This document shows, piece after piece, positions 1 to 11,223 of a stretch of 64,000 bases of DNA. The DNA is taken from positions 1,116,001-1,180,000 of the forward strand of contig OZ237749.1 in the NCBI GenBank assembly GCA_965178125.1, in the 5' to 3' direction. Below the pieces are notes generated by a model, which was not told the origin of the DNA, did not search any database, and was given only the letters and a program-made list of their open reading frames with translations. Numbering within the stretch: position 1 is the first letter of the stretch; each line of letters starts with the position of its first letter. The stretch is from Bilabrum cf. latius (Eukaryota; Bigyra: Bicosoecida; Bigyra; Bicosoecida). The position numbers and the translations under genes are program-made.

Positions 1-64
1 CCCATTCGAGCTCGAAGGAGAGTCCGGCCCTGTTGCCGGGGACAAAGGGGATTCGGAGCTCTGA

Positions 65-153
65 GGTGGTCGGTGGTGGTCGGTGGTTGGTGGTTGGTGG
101 TTGGTGGTTGGTGGTTGGTGGTCGGTGGTACTAGTAGGTGGTCGGTGGTCGGT
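65..153. repeat. GT-rich simple repeat (7-bp unit GGTTGGT)
   Basis: Tandem copies of GGTTGGT and GGTCGGT run through this stretch, broken by a short unique spacer near 130. The repeat lies just downstream of the ZUP1-like stop codon, in the 3' flank of that gene. I see no gene in bases 1-252. Confidence 0.8.
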
Positions 154-252
154 GTATCGCAGCAATGAAGCTGCAGTGGAAGCAATTGTATAGAATTGCG
201 CGAATCAGATAGATTTATTTGCGGACTTGATCTGCTTGCCCTTCGCTCCAGC

Positions 253-2332
253 TCACAGGGCTGTTTCGTGCACCACCTTGATGGAATCGATCTGCTTGCT
301 TCGCTCCTGCTCAGCTCCCCGCAGCAGAGGCCCCTCCCGCACCACCACGAGCTACACCGCCGAGTGCCTGAGCCCCGGCAGCCTCCTCTTGACCAGCGAG
401 TGCCAGGGGGGCCCGTCATGAGCGAGGCACCTCTGCATGTCCCGGTGCGACCGCATCGGGTCCAGGAGCAGCAGGAGAGCCTCCAGATCAGGGCCAGGGC
501 CAGAGCCAGAACCACCGCTGGAGCCTCGGGCGCTCCGCTTCCCAGCATGCGGGGCGGGGTGCGAACAGTCGCGGATTCCAACTGGATCTGTCAGGGACCC
601 AGTTCCAGCAGACGGGGCATGAGTAGGTGCAGATGCAGGGGCAGACGGTCGGGCTGCCGAATCCAGATCACTCGGTGGGACTGCCCCCCTTCCCGCCCAC
701 TTGTCCAGCGTGCTGGCGCTTGGACGAGGCACACGAAGAGACTAGCCAGGGCCGGGTCCACTGCCTGCTCCATCCCGTGCCCCCGCCCCTGACCCCACGC
801 TACCGGGTCGGATGATGCACGGCGTGTTGCTCGTCAGTCGCCGCAGGGCACGAAGCGATCCCGAGCCCTTGAGGCGGCAGCGCGCCTGCACCCCGATTGC
901 GGTGCGGCTGTGGCCATCGTGCTGCAAGTACACCGGGAGCGTCCTCTGCTGCTGCAGAACAGGGCCGGCATGGGCAAGCCCCACTGGCACAGGCGCCTCC
1001 AGCTGGCTGGCAGGCACGCTCTCCAGCACTTCGACCTCGCTATCGCTATCGCTATCGCTGCTGCTACTAATGCTGCCCACTTGGCCTGCCTTAGAATCAT
1101 CCAATGATCCGTCTTCGGCATCACTCGTCACATCCACCACTGGCACATGAGCGCGACTGGACGTCGGACTGCCGCTGGATGCCACCCTCGGGGAACACAG
1201 ATCGATCACGACTCCCCTGCTCTCCTCGTCCGCTGGGACCTCCCCTGGCCTAGACCTACCGCTCTCTGCACCGGCCGAGGCACCATCTGTTCCCCGGACT
1301 ATTTTCTCCCCATAACCACGGTCCCTACCACTGCTGCTGCCAGTGGCATGGCACCGCCACCCGCCAAAGTACCCCCAGAGCAGGTCGAGCAAGTGCTCCA
1401 TCGGGTCCCTCGCAGGGCTCGCCCTCCCGCGAGCCATCCCCCCACCGGCCCCCTTCACCTTCATCTTCATCTTCGCTGGCCGCGCCCTTCCGAACCCTCT
1501 GAGCTGCCGTAGCCCCTCCTTCCAGTCCACCAGCTCAGCGCCTGCCTTCCTCGCGCCTGCGATGCTGTACCCCCCACTCGCACTGGCACCGGGTGAGGAA
1601 GAGGAGGAGGAGGACGAGGAGGAGGAGGACGAAGAGGCTGAAGGTTCGGCTGCATGCACGTCCACCACCACCGCGTCGATCCTAAAGGACCGCAAGAGTG
1701 CTGCTACATCAGTAGCCCCGATCCATGCGGCGTGGCCCCGCTTGCCCCGCAAAGAGCCGCCGAAGTGCGAGGCGCCCTCTTTATCGTAGCCGAGCGACCA
1801 GGCTCGCTCAATCCAGCCCTGCAAGCCGAGCAAAGTTGGTACCCTGCCACTTCCATCAAAAAGGGTATTGCGGTACATAGGTTCTTGCATCATAGCAGAG
1901 CAGATGATCTGTACGTTTCTGTACCCGCAGGCCCACGCAGCTGACGATGCGTCGGACCTTTGAGTAAAGTGGCTGGTGCAAGGCTTTGCCAGCACGAAGG
2001 CGCTCGGTCCAGAAGTATAGGTGCTAATTGAAACGGAAGGCTGCGTAGTTATCCTGTGCTCAAGCTTCTTGACACAATCCTACGGTGGCAGGAGGTGTCA
2101 GCACGAATTGATTCGAGATCGCAAGCTGATACAAAGAGTGATCGCAACAAATGCAGCTACTGCTGCTTACTGGTACTTCAAAGGCGCGTCGCGACGCTGG
2201 GGTCTCCCAGTCATCATCGAATCTCCTTTCTCCGGAAACCTTGCCAGCTCGCTGGCGTTTGGTTGCAAGTCGGCCTCCAGATTCGAATTCCTCCGCTTGC
2301 ATGGTAAGTGCTAGCGCGTAGTCATCATCCAT
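253..2332 (-). CDS. ZUP1: ZUP1/ZUFSP-like deubiquitinase (peptidase family C78)
   Basis: Cysteine protease of the ZUP1/UfSP family, which in animals cuts K63-linked ubiquitin chains. Exons are 2332-2171 and 2040-253, giving 649 residues. The 130-bp intron runs from GTAAGC to CGCAG in phase 0. The catalytic Cys is in the motif WACGYRN near residue 92, His in YLQHDGHSRT near 431, and Asp in LLLLDP near 581. A low-complexity Ser/Gly/acidic segment separates Cys and His far more widely than usual. TAG at 742 and 352 must be read through: the second and third blocks carry the catalytic Asp and the conserved C-terminal VVREGPLL segment. The stop is TGA at 253. Exon 1 has a motif-like ALALTMQAEEF that may be a ubiquitin-interacting helix. 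In-frame ATGs upstream of 2332 are possible alternative starts. Confidence 0.82.
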
Positions 2333-2530
2333 TGCGGAAAGCAAGTCAAAGCAGCTGCTTCTACACGGCAATAAATGCCATTGTTGTCTCCCAAAATGCA
2401 GCGAGTTGCTGCTTTCCCGATGGCGGTCAATTATTGCGTTCATCTTCACTTATGGGAGAGACTTGAAAATTGTTTCAGAGTCGCGATATCGCACTATCGC
2501 ATTCCTAAATTGGTGGAAAATTGTGCGATT

Positions 2531-5500
2531 ATGAGCTAGATTGAGACCAAGGTGACACAGGATGGCGTTATTACCGTGTGCAAGACTGAATCTTGGCGCA
2601 AAGGGGCTCGTAAGTGGGGCCAAGTTGATCTAGGTCCACAGCTTGCAACATCCCGGGTAATTTGGTACCATGAGGACGAGAACAAGTGGTACGTTTGTAG
2701 AGTCAAATGCTGGGCCGCGAACCCGAGCCACAATGTGGAGAAACTGCAGAAGTCGTGGACAGATGGCGGCCAGCAACAGCTCGAGGACCTGGACGGCCAT
2801 CTTCGGTACATCGGAAAGCAAAGCCAAGTGATGCTGATGAAAACAAAGAAGCTTGTTATGCTTGGGGATTGTTCCCAGGACATATTTGGCATGTAGCTGC
2901 CCTTCCAGGCAGAGGGAGAAGCGACAGTTGAAATTGAAGAGCGTCGATCCGTATGCGTACTGGTGCGGCGAGCTGCGATGCTTGAAGTCAGACCGGGGGA
3001 TAGGATGCTGTTTGGTAAGACCGTCGACGGAAATGCCGCGCCTCGGTACTCTAGTCTCCTGTTGCGACCCCTGCGCATTCGAACCGCTGCCCCATCTCGC
3101 TTACCGCAGCTCCGGAGCCGAAGCGCACTGTCCCGGGCGGCATGCACCGTATCGCAACAACCAGAGGCGCAGATTCGGCCACTCTCGCCCAGCTGCGCGC
3201 CGCAGAGAAGCCCAGCCTGCAGCGAACCGTGTCGCAGGTGCGTCGCAGGATCGAGATCCGCAAATCGGACGGGGCCTGCGTGGGCATGCGGGTCACCTGC
3301 GTGCTAGACGGGGCCGTGCCTGCCTCCCTGAGCACCGGGAAGACGGCCATCTTCTGGCAGAGAGGAGAGCAGCAATGCGCCACCGAGGGCACGGTGCCGG
3401 GGGCCCCGCCCGATGCCCACGAGTCCGAAGATGCCTGTGACGAGTACGGCAAGCTGGGCGCGCTGCCTCCCGGGGAGCAGGAGCGGGCGGTAGAGGCAGC
3501 TCTGCGGCAGAAGATGACGCCGGGGATGCAGGAGTGGGCGGGCGAGCTGCTGCAGGAGGCCGCGCAGCAGCCCGAGGAGCAGGGGGGGCAGCTGGCCAGG
3601 GAGGTGCTGGCCCTCCTGCAGGGGGGCGGTGGGGCTGCACGGGGGTCCGCTCCAGTGGTTCCAGTGGCTGGCAGGCGCGGGGTTCCCCTGGAGCTGCCCG
3701 TGCCGATGCCTGAAAGCCAGGCGGGCAAGGAGAGGGCCAGGGGGCCATCTCGACTGAGGGACGCCAGGGTGCCGGGGGACACAGTGCTGGACGTCGTGAC
3801 GCGGGTGAGCCGTGCGCACGGCAATGCGATGCACCTGGCCAGGGAAGAGCTCTGCAGTCCCTTGCCCAGGACCCTGCTGACGGTTGCCAGGCTGCGGCCG
3901 CACAGGGCTGTGGCTGGATTGGTGGGCGTGCGGGGGCTGCCCCTCTCGCTGCGGCCTGGGGCCGAGGCTGAAGCGGGGCTGGAGCAAGAGCCGATGCAAG
4001 GCGAAGATTCGGAGCAAGGGCCGGGGCTGGCCTATGGCAGCGGGGAGCCTGCATCTGGGTAGGGTGGTGCTGGTGCTGGTGCTGGTGCTGGTGCTGGTGC
4101 TGGTGCTGGTGCTGGTGCTGGTGCTGGTGCTGGTGGTGTAATACCAGGTGCTATCGGACCACTGGGCACGCTGGGGCGGGCGCAGCAAAGCGCGGCTACA
4201 GCTAAGGGTGTATTCTTAGCGTGCGCTCCCTTGGACTGGAGGGAGTGCGAGGCGGGGGCCGGGGTGCTTGCTCCCAGTCCAAGCCAGCTGGGTGCGGGGA
4301 CTGCAATTGTGTCGCAGGCAACAGGGGAGAGCGAGAACGTGCCTGGCGCGCCCGTGGTGGACCCTCGGCTGCCGTTGGACGTGGCACAGCAGAGGGCTCT
4401 GCTGGACGGCCCCGCCGTGGGCCAGCTGCAGGCGGCTGTGGAGCGGCTGCGGGGACATGCCAGGCCTACTTTGGCGGGTCAATCATCGTCCTCCTCCTCC
4501 TCCTCCTCATCATCTTCCTCTTCTTCTTCCTCCTCGGGTGTCCAAGTGGGCGCGCAGGCAGCGGCAGAGCATGGGGCAGGGTCTGCGTCTAGGTCGAATG
4601 GTGGCCCACCCCGTACGGGTGCATCGCACGATGGCGCAAGCCGCCGGGTGATGTCCCCGATCGAGGCGGTCAGGCTTGCCTGCGACGCACTCCGTGACCT
4701 GCAGCGCGTGAATCCCCGCGAGCTGTGCTGGCATCCCCCGTCAAGGGACCCGGGGGCGGAGCAGCGCGCGGCGGCTGCTCTGTGGGCCGTGTTCCTCGAG
4801 GCCAGGGCGCTCCTGAAGATGCGGAGGGGCAGGCGAGTGCTCGAGGGGCTGCACGTCGAGGCGGCGCGGCGGCGGCGGGACTTGCTGCGCGGCGAGGAAC
4901 AGCGCACGGGGCGAGCCATGTAGGAGCACGAGAGGAGAGTGCCGACGCAGCTGGAGGCGTTCTTGCAGGCGTGTGCGCTGCTGGCCAAGTGGCACGCTGA
5001 CCTTGGCACCCCGTGCGATGCAGAGCGCAAGGGGGGCATAGGGCTGGAGGACTGGGCTGGAATGGGGAAGGTTGCACTGCGGCAGCATGTGGTCCGTTAG
5101 GACGAGGAGCTCATGCGGTCTCTGAGCGAGCTGCAGGAAACGGGGCTGGGACCCGAGCTGGCTCCCCCGGGAGCGAGGACTGCTGCAGGTGCAGGTATAG
5201 GTGCTGGTGCTGGTGCTGGTGCTGGTGCTGGGGCTGGGGCTGGGGCTGGGGCTGGGGCTGGGGCTGGGGCTGGGGCTGGGGCTGGGGCTGGGGCTGGGGC
5301 TGGGGCTGGTGCTGGTGCTGGTGCTGGTGCTGGTGCTGGTGCTGGTGCTGGTGCTGGTGCTGGTTCAAAGGCAAGCGCTGCCAGCGGATCTAGCAAGGAA
5401 TCGGGGGGAGTAGCAGGGAGTGCTGCGGGCGTATAGGGGGGTTAGGTGGGTGCATCTGCCGCTGCATTGGCTCAGCCCGCCGGTGCTAGTGGGCAGGACA

Positions 5501-5739
5501 CAACTCAGGCGAAGCCGCAGCACCGGAATAAGCAGCAGGATGAGGGTGTGGAGGAAGGGGAGAGGCCGAGCAAGAAACCGAGGGTGCAGCAGTAGTAGCA
5601 GCAGGCGCAGCCGCAGCAGAAGTAGTAGGTCTCTCCACCGGCGGGGGCGAGTGCACCGGGTGGGGACAAGCAACAGACGCAAGCCCCTGCGCCAGCTCCC
5701 GTCCAGCGTGTGGCAGGACAGGTATCTATGGAATCATGA
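2531..5739 (+). CDS. large unknown protein with Gly-Ala and Gln tracts
   Basis: I do not recognise this 1037-residue protein. Exons are 2531-3014 and 3110-5739 (95-bp intron, phase 1). The start ATG is followed by TAG as codon 3. Eleven TAG codons are in frame: 2537, 2894, 4060, 4921, 5098, 5434, 5443, 5593, 5596, 5623 and 5626. Four of these lie in a Gln-rich C-terminal stretch where CAG and TAG alternate, the strongest local hint that TAG means Gln. The N-terminal ~120 residues are Trp-rich and compact (motif [19 protein letters not shown]), so a folded domain is likely. The rest has long Gly-Ala repeats, a Ser run and charged helices. It pairs divergently with the ZUP1-like gene. The stop is TGA at 5737. 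A nuclear or scaffolding role is only a guess. Confidence 0.72.
4063..4139 (+). repeat. coding (GGTGCT)n repeat
   Basis: About twelve GGTGCT units encode alternating Gly-Ala inside the unknown protein, immediately after an in-frame TAG at 4060. The reading frame stays open through the repeat and beyond. Confidence 0.85.
5187..5364 (+). repeat. coding (GGTGCT/GGGGCT)n repeat
   Basis: Nearly 30 hexamer units, first GGTGCT, then GGGGCT, then GGTGCT again, encode a Gly-Ala run in the unknown protein. The switch between two synonymous units suggests replication slippage kept in frame. Confidence 0.85.
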
Positions 5740-6036
5740 CGTCGTTGTTGATGGAAAGGTGGGGGCAGCTGCCGATGGTAACTTGAAGGCAGTTGACGAA
5801 CACATTTTCCCCGACAGTCACAGATAGGGCTAAAGAATCCATCAGGATCACAGCCAAAGCACCGACCACATCAGAAGCCACTGACAGCCTGTCCACACAT
5901 TATGGATCCGATCAAGCACCGACCGCTCCAGCGCGAAGCCCTGGTCGCTGAGATTCTGGTCGAGGCAGGGCATTTCGCGTCGAGTAAACTTGACCAAGTT
6001 AGTCAGGATCGTTGAAATATCATGCAATGCAGCAAA

Positions 6037-8019
6037 TCACGAGCCCCCGCCTGCGGCCGACAAATGGGCACCCCCTTCGTCCTCCTGCCCCCACACCCTC
6101 GCCGTCCCGTCGGCCGATGCAGTGACCATGAACCTGCCCTTGGCATCGAAGCCCGCCGCCTGCACCGTATCCGTGTGCCCCTTGAGCTGAGCCACTCGCC
6201 GCCCTGACAGGAGGTCGAACACGTGTGCGGTGCCATCGTCGCACCCCGACACGTAGAGCGTCCCGCTGCGGTCTGTCCTCACTGAGTTCAGCGGGGCGTC
6301 TCCCGTGTCCAGCTGCGCGCGGCGCTTGACCATGCGCACGTCCCACACGCATATGACCCCGTCCGCGTCGCAGGAGCCCACCGTGTCCCCTCTCACCCCG
6401 AAGCACACGTCGTTCACAGCGTTTTTGTGTCCGTGGAACGTCTCCACGCACAACCCCGACCGCACGTCCCACAGGCTCACGCTCTTGTCTCCGCTGCCGG
6501 TGCACAGGTTGCAAGAGAAGGGCTGGAACACCACTGCATTCACGCTGTCCTTGTGCCCCCGCATGGTCTGCCTGCACCGCTAGGAGCTGATGTCCCACAG
6601 CCGAGCCGTCTAGTCCATGCTGCAAGACACCAGAAAGTCCCCGCTTTGGTGGAAGGCCACGTCCCATGCCGTCTGCGGGTGGTCTGTCAAAGTCAGGGCG
6701 CACCTGGCGCTCAGGAAGTCCCACACCTTGACCACACCGTCTCCCGCGCAAGTGGCCAGGTGAGTGCCCCGCGGGTGGAAGTCCACGCCCGCCACCCAGT
6801 CCCTGTGCCCCGACCCGCTCATGATCTCCTCCCCGTCCTCCAGCGCCCACATGCGCCAGGTCCCGTCGTCGGACCCGGTGGCGCACACGGGCTTGGTGGG
6901 GTGGAATGCGAGGCAGGACACGGCGTCCTCGTGGCCCTCCAGCGAGCGGAGGTGCCTGAAGCCCCGCACCTCCGGTGGCTCGAACACCACCGACAGGAAG
7001 GGGTTCTCCTGGTCCACCCCGGGCAGCTTCGAGTCGGGGCCACGCCGCCCCGGGGCACTGGCAGTGGCACTCGAAGCGGTCGCGGCTCCAGAGCCCCGAC
7101 CCGCGCCTGCACTCTTCCCGGCGGCCCCTCTAGCCCCCTTTCCCGCCCCACCCGCTGCCTACCCCGCCCTGGGGTCCATCTCTCCCGCGGCCTGCCTGAG
7201 GCTCTGCACCTGCGCCTGCAGCCGCTTGCTCCGCGCCTCGGCCCTCTCCCTGCCCAGCCGGGCGAGCATCTTCTCCTTCATGGCCAGCTCGTACTTGTCC
7301 TTGAGCTCCCGCAGGGCCGGTTCGTACTGCTCGTAGTGCCGTTTGAGCCGCTTGATGTCCACCACGAGCTTCTGTTTCTCCTGCAGCACCCGCTTGTGGT
7401 GCATCCGGTGGAAGTCGCGCTCCTTGCGGAACTGGTCCCAGGTCGCAGAGGCTTTCTTGGACACGTCCTGGCTGTGCTTTAGCTCGGTCCGCAGGCGCTC
7501 CACCCTTTCTTCTAGCTACTGGTTTCTTGCGTACACGTCAGGTACATCTCCAAGCGCGCCGCCGCCGAGCAGGCCGCGCTCCTTCCTTTCGTACCATTCC
7601 TAGTTGAATGTATCCAGGGTTCGAAGCATGCCGTTGCGAACCAAAAAATTACGAACAAAATCATCCGCGACCGTGGGTCGCGATTTGACCGCATCCTGCT
7701 GTCCTACGCCTCCATCTGCGGCACTTTCGGCTCTGCCGGAACCGCTGTATGGTTCGTCCCGCTGCTCAGCAGCAGCACTGGCAGGCGACTGCCCCGGCAG
7801 CTAGGGCTGCAGCTATCCTGCTCCAGGCTCTGCGCCGGATGCTCCAGATGCTGCCGATCCCGCTCGGTGAGCAGCCAAGATTACCTTGTCGAGATTGCCG
7901 TCGTCAAAATCGTCATCAACCTCATCGCCCAAAGAGACGCTCTTGTATTCAAACCCTTCGTCTTCATCAATCAGTCCCATATCAACGGGCTCTAGGGCGA
8001 CCACGCCTTCGCTGGCCAT
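6037..8019 (-). CDS. SPAG16: SPAG16/PF20, axonemal central-pair WD40 protein
   Basis: Component of the central apparatus of motile cilia. Single exon, 660 residues, ATG at 8019, TGA at 6037. The order matches the family: an acidic N-terminus, a dimerisation-like segment (VRNFLVRNGMLRTLDTF), the VPDVYARN segment, a coiled coil with the signature KERDFHRMHHKRV, then a C-terminal WD40 propeller. Seven TAG codons are in frame: 7813, 7801, 7600, 7516, 7159, 6610 and 6580. The one at 6610 falls at SMD-Q-TARLWD, where relatives have Gln in the same WD motif; 7600 gives TFN-Q-EWYE, also family-like. With TAG as stop, the propeller would be split three ways. It shares a 329-bp divergent promoter with the CCCH gene. 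The start could lie further upstream, but this ATG precedes the first family-like sequence. Confidence 0.93.
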
Positions 8020-8348
8020 ATTTAAAGCAGAACTTGCCGAGATGGTAGCCTCGCTGTCCGTTGCCGATCGTGCGGTTGCAACCAATAAAATGGGTAGCGT
8101 GCTATTGTAAACAAAACCATATCGACTGGCCTCGGCGAGAAGTACAAAATATCCCCCTTCTCTGGGCCTGTGAATCCTGCTTTTTCTCGTTCCGTACAAC
8201 TTTTTATCTACAAATCATACTTAAGTTTTCTTTGCTTGCGTAAATCTTCCTGAAACTATCGAAACTGTCGAAAATTTAAGGTTGATTCGAACACTGGTCC
8301 GTGCGCGTGGCGTGTCGTTGTTGAAGCGATTACTGAGGAGCAAACCAG
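8020..8348. promoter_or_regulatory. divergent intergenic region SPAG16 / CCCH gene
   Basis: 329 bp between two start codons on opposite strands. It is AT-richer than the flanking genes. I see no ORF, tRNA or repeat here, so it most likely holds both promoters and 5' leaders. Confidence 0.5.
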
Positions 8349-11061
8349 ATGTCGACCTCCCTGAAGCGAAGTCGAGATGAATTTGAATCGAATGGGGGTG
8401 TATCTGCCTCTGGCAGTGCCTCTGCCTCGAGTGGCACCAGCAAGCCGACCGCTGGCTCTGCCGATTTCGCGAGGCGGCTTGAATCTATAACTAGCGTGGG
8501 TAGCCCATCATGCTTGCAATCTAGTGTTGAATAGAACTATTCCGCACAGCTTTAGGAGTCTGGCCCGCTAGCAAGCCCCAACTTTCCATTGACGCAGTTG
8601 CTCGAATTCTCGTAGCTGCTCCAGAGCGCTGTCACTGGTGCAGAGCAAGCTGGAGAAGTGAATGATGTGGCAAGGAATACGGCTATGCTGCAGGGTGCCG
8701 CGCAGTGGATTATTCGGGGGATCTAGACCAGCCAGGTAGATACCCTAGAAGCATGCTTGAAAACGCTGGGCGAGCTGAACATTCCGGTCGATTTAGCGAA
8801 CAGTTTTGGGTTGATTGACGCATTGCGTGGCGTAAGCGGCTCCCCTTTACCAGCTAGTGAGGCATTACGCCTCTGCTTAACCCCTCTATTCACCTTTGCT
8901 GATCCTTTGAAGTCTCCGTCGCTGCACACCAACTCCTCCGATCATCTCAGGTGTCAAAGCGCATGCCAGCATGCTCATTGGTAAATTGGCGGTGTCCTCG
9001 CCGAGCACAGAAGGGGCGCCAGGTAGCCCGCCTCGAAAGAAGGGCCGGGCGGAGGGGGCAGGTGCGAGCAATACAAGCAGCAGCCCTTCGCACGGCGGCT
9101 CGGACCCGGACGAGGACGACGACGACGATCTGGATCTGGACGCGTTCAGCCTGGCCGGCTCGACGTCTAGCTCGGCCCCTGCTAGCGCCAGGAGCGCCCC
9201 CCCCTCCCCGTCCAGCCCCTCCACTCGGGGGGCAAGGGCAGGCAGCATCGACGACCCCACCGTTGCGGCGGCCGCTGCCGAGAGCGGGGTGGAGGTGGAC
9301 GAGAGCTGCCAGCCGGCCTCCACCCTGCTGCAGGCCAAGAGCATGACGGAGCTTCCACACGTGCTTGTGGCGGGCAGGGGCGACCCGAGCAAGTACGGCA
9401 GGCGAAGCGGCGGCATCTTGAGGAACAAGGCAAAGGGGCTGGTGGGCGGCAGGGAGCTGCAGGCCGCGGCTCCTCGAGCAGCTCCAGCTCCAGCGGCAGC
9501 GAGCGACAGCAAGGCGGCGGCGGGTTCCAGCGTCGGCTCCCCCCTGGGCCGGCTGCAGCCGCTGGGGTCACCGGCCAAGAGTGTGGCCGGGGCCGGGGCT
9601 GGGGCCGGGGCTGGGCCGGCTTCGTCCTCGTCCTCGTCCTCTTCCTCTGCTGCTGCCGCCGCTGAAGCAGCCGCTCGGGACAAGGTGAGTTTCCCGAAGG
9701 ACAGGACCAAGGGGCTGGAGGCCTCGAGGGCCTTCTTCAAGGCAGAGGCGCCCATCGTGCTGTCCGGGGGCAAGCCCAGGGAAGACGCCGCCAAGTTTGC
9801 AGAGGAGCAGAAGGCCCTGGAGGAAGGCAAGCCCGCGGGTGCAGCGGGGGAGGGAGAAGGGGGGGAGGGAAAGGGAGGGGGCCTCGACCGCGCCGCGATG
9901 CGGAAGCGCGAGGCCGCCATGGAATCGAAGTACTCGGGTGGATTGCACGCCAGCCTATCCAAAATGCTCCCCGGCCTGTTCTCTCGAATCGGTGCCAAAA
10001 CTGCCTCCCCAGAGGCCAAGGGACCCACCGGCCTGGCCAAAGGGCCGGGCAAGCACTGGCTGCCCCCAGCCCGGGGGCCCCGTAGCCCGTGGCGGTCCTC
10101 AGCCGTCCCCAGCGTGAAGGAGGAGACGCGGCGGCTGCAGGACCAGTTCGAGAAGCAGGCCAGCTCGGCCAAGGCGGCAGACCCGCAGCCCAGGCTATTG
10201 GCGGACAAGTTCAGAGGGCTCGCGGGCGCTCCTGCCCCCGTCAAGATGGACTTCCCTAGGCCACCCAGCGCGAGCGGCAGCTCCCTGAGCCCTTTCGGAA
10301 GACACTCGTCACCCTCTCCCGCGAGCGGGGCCTACGGACTGCCCCCCAACGGACATGGACCGGGGCATGGGCCGGTTGCAAGCAGCAGCGGCGGCGCGTA
10401 CGCGGGGCGTGGAGCGGCTCACGGCTCTCTTCTGGGCCCCTCCAGCCACTCGTCACATGCTCCCCAGCCAGCCGCAGCGTGGGGTGCAAGGCCGCCGCCT
10501 GGTGGCCCCCCGCAGTACCAGCAGCCCCCGCAGCGCCACGCACACCCACCACCGTCGGGAGCACCGTGGGCTGGCCAGCACCACGCCCCGCCACCGCACC
10601 AGCAGTACCAGCCCCAGCCCCAGCACCAACACCCGCATTAGCACGCCCATGGACAGCCCCCCCCTCGACCGGGGTTCCCCGCACAACCAGGTATGCTCGG
10701 CGGCGCCTCTGCTTCGGCAGGCGGGATCGCTCCGGGCGCTCGGGCCCCTCCCCCTCCCGGCGTCTCTCTGTCGATCCAGGCGCCTCCGGGACAGCGACCC
10801 TGGTGGATCCGGGGCCCCGAGCAGCTGCAGCCTGTGGACAACAGGCCCACATACCAGCGGCACTGCCTGTTCTATAACACGCTCATGGGGTGTCTCAAGG
10901 GCGCAGGGTGCACGCACATGCATGTCCCCAATTTCCGCCCGCAGCGACCCCCGAACTCGCTGGGCCGCAGCTTGCGCAGCGGGAAGACCCCCGTCCCTCC
11001 GTGGGTGTCTCCTGCCATGATCGATGAGCTGGATAGGGCGTCCATGAGCATGGGAAGATAA
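8349..11061 (+). CDS. CCCH zinc-finger, largely disordered protein
   Basis: 862-residue protein with one CCCH zinc finger near the C-terminus (CX8CX5CX3H, motif RHCLFYNTLMGC then CTHMH), suggesting RNA binding. Exons are 8349-8826 and 8951-11061. The 124-bp intron is inferred because the frame shifts between the two blocks, and GTGGCG...CTCAG restores it. A 19-nt alternative intron was rejected because every other intron here is longer. TAG is in frame at 8532, 8553, 8613, 8724 and 10639. The last joins a His/Gln/Pro-rich tract (HQHPH-Q-HAHGQ). The stop is TAA at 11059. The middle has acidic, Ser and Ala/Gly runs plus a Lys-rich stretch. I cannot assign a specific family. Confidence 0.75.
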
Positions 11062-11223
11062 CCACTCCGCACACACGATAACAACTCCCAGTACGATGCG
11101 AGAGCATCTGATGATTCAGTGATGAAAGGCGTGTGCGAACGGCGGTTGTAACCTCGGGTGGGGCCAACGACCAAGGTGCGGTTGGCATCAATTGAGCCTC
11201 CTTGCGGAGGCGCCAGGGTTTGA

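Noticed and set aside
3304-4188. Minus-strand frame with Ser-Thr repeats
   Set aside because: This is the complement of the coding GGTGCT repeat of the unknown protein and has no independent support.
5187-5364. CRISPR-like array
   Set aside because: The hexamer repeat has no spacers and lies inside an open coding frame.
8951-8969. A 19-nt intron in the CCCH gene
   Set aside because: It would restore the frame, but other introns here are at least 57 bp. A 124-bp intron ending at the same region fits the genome better.
8886-10244. 452-codon antisense frame in the CCCH gene
   Set aside because: It is low-complexity shadow of the sense strand, with no conserved domain; the sense frame leads to a zinc finger.
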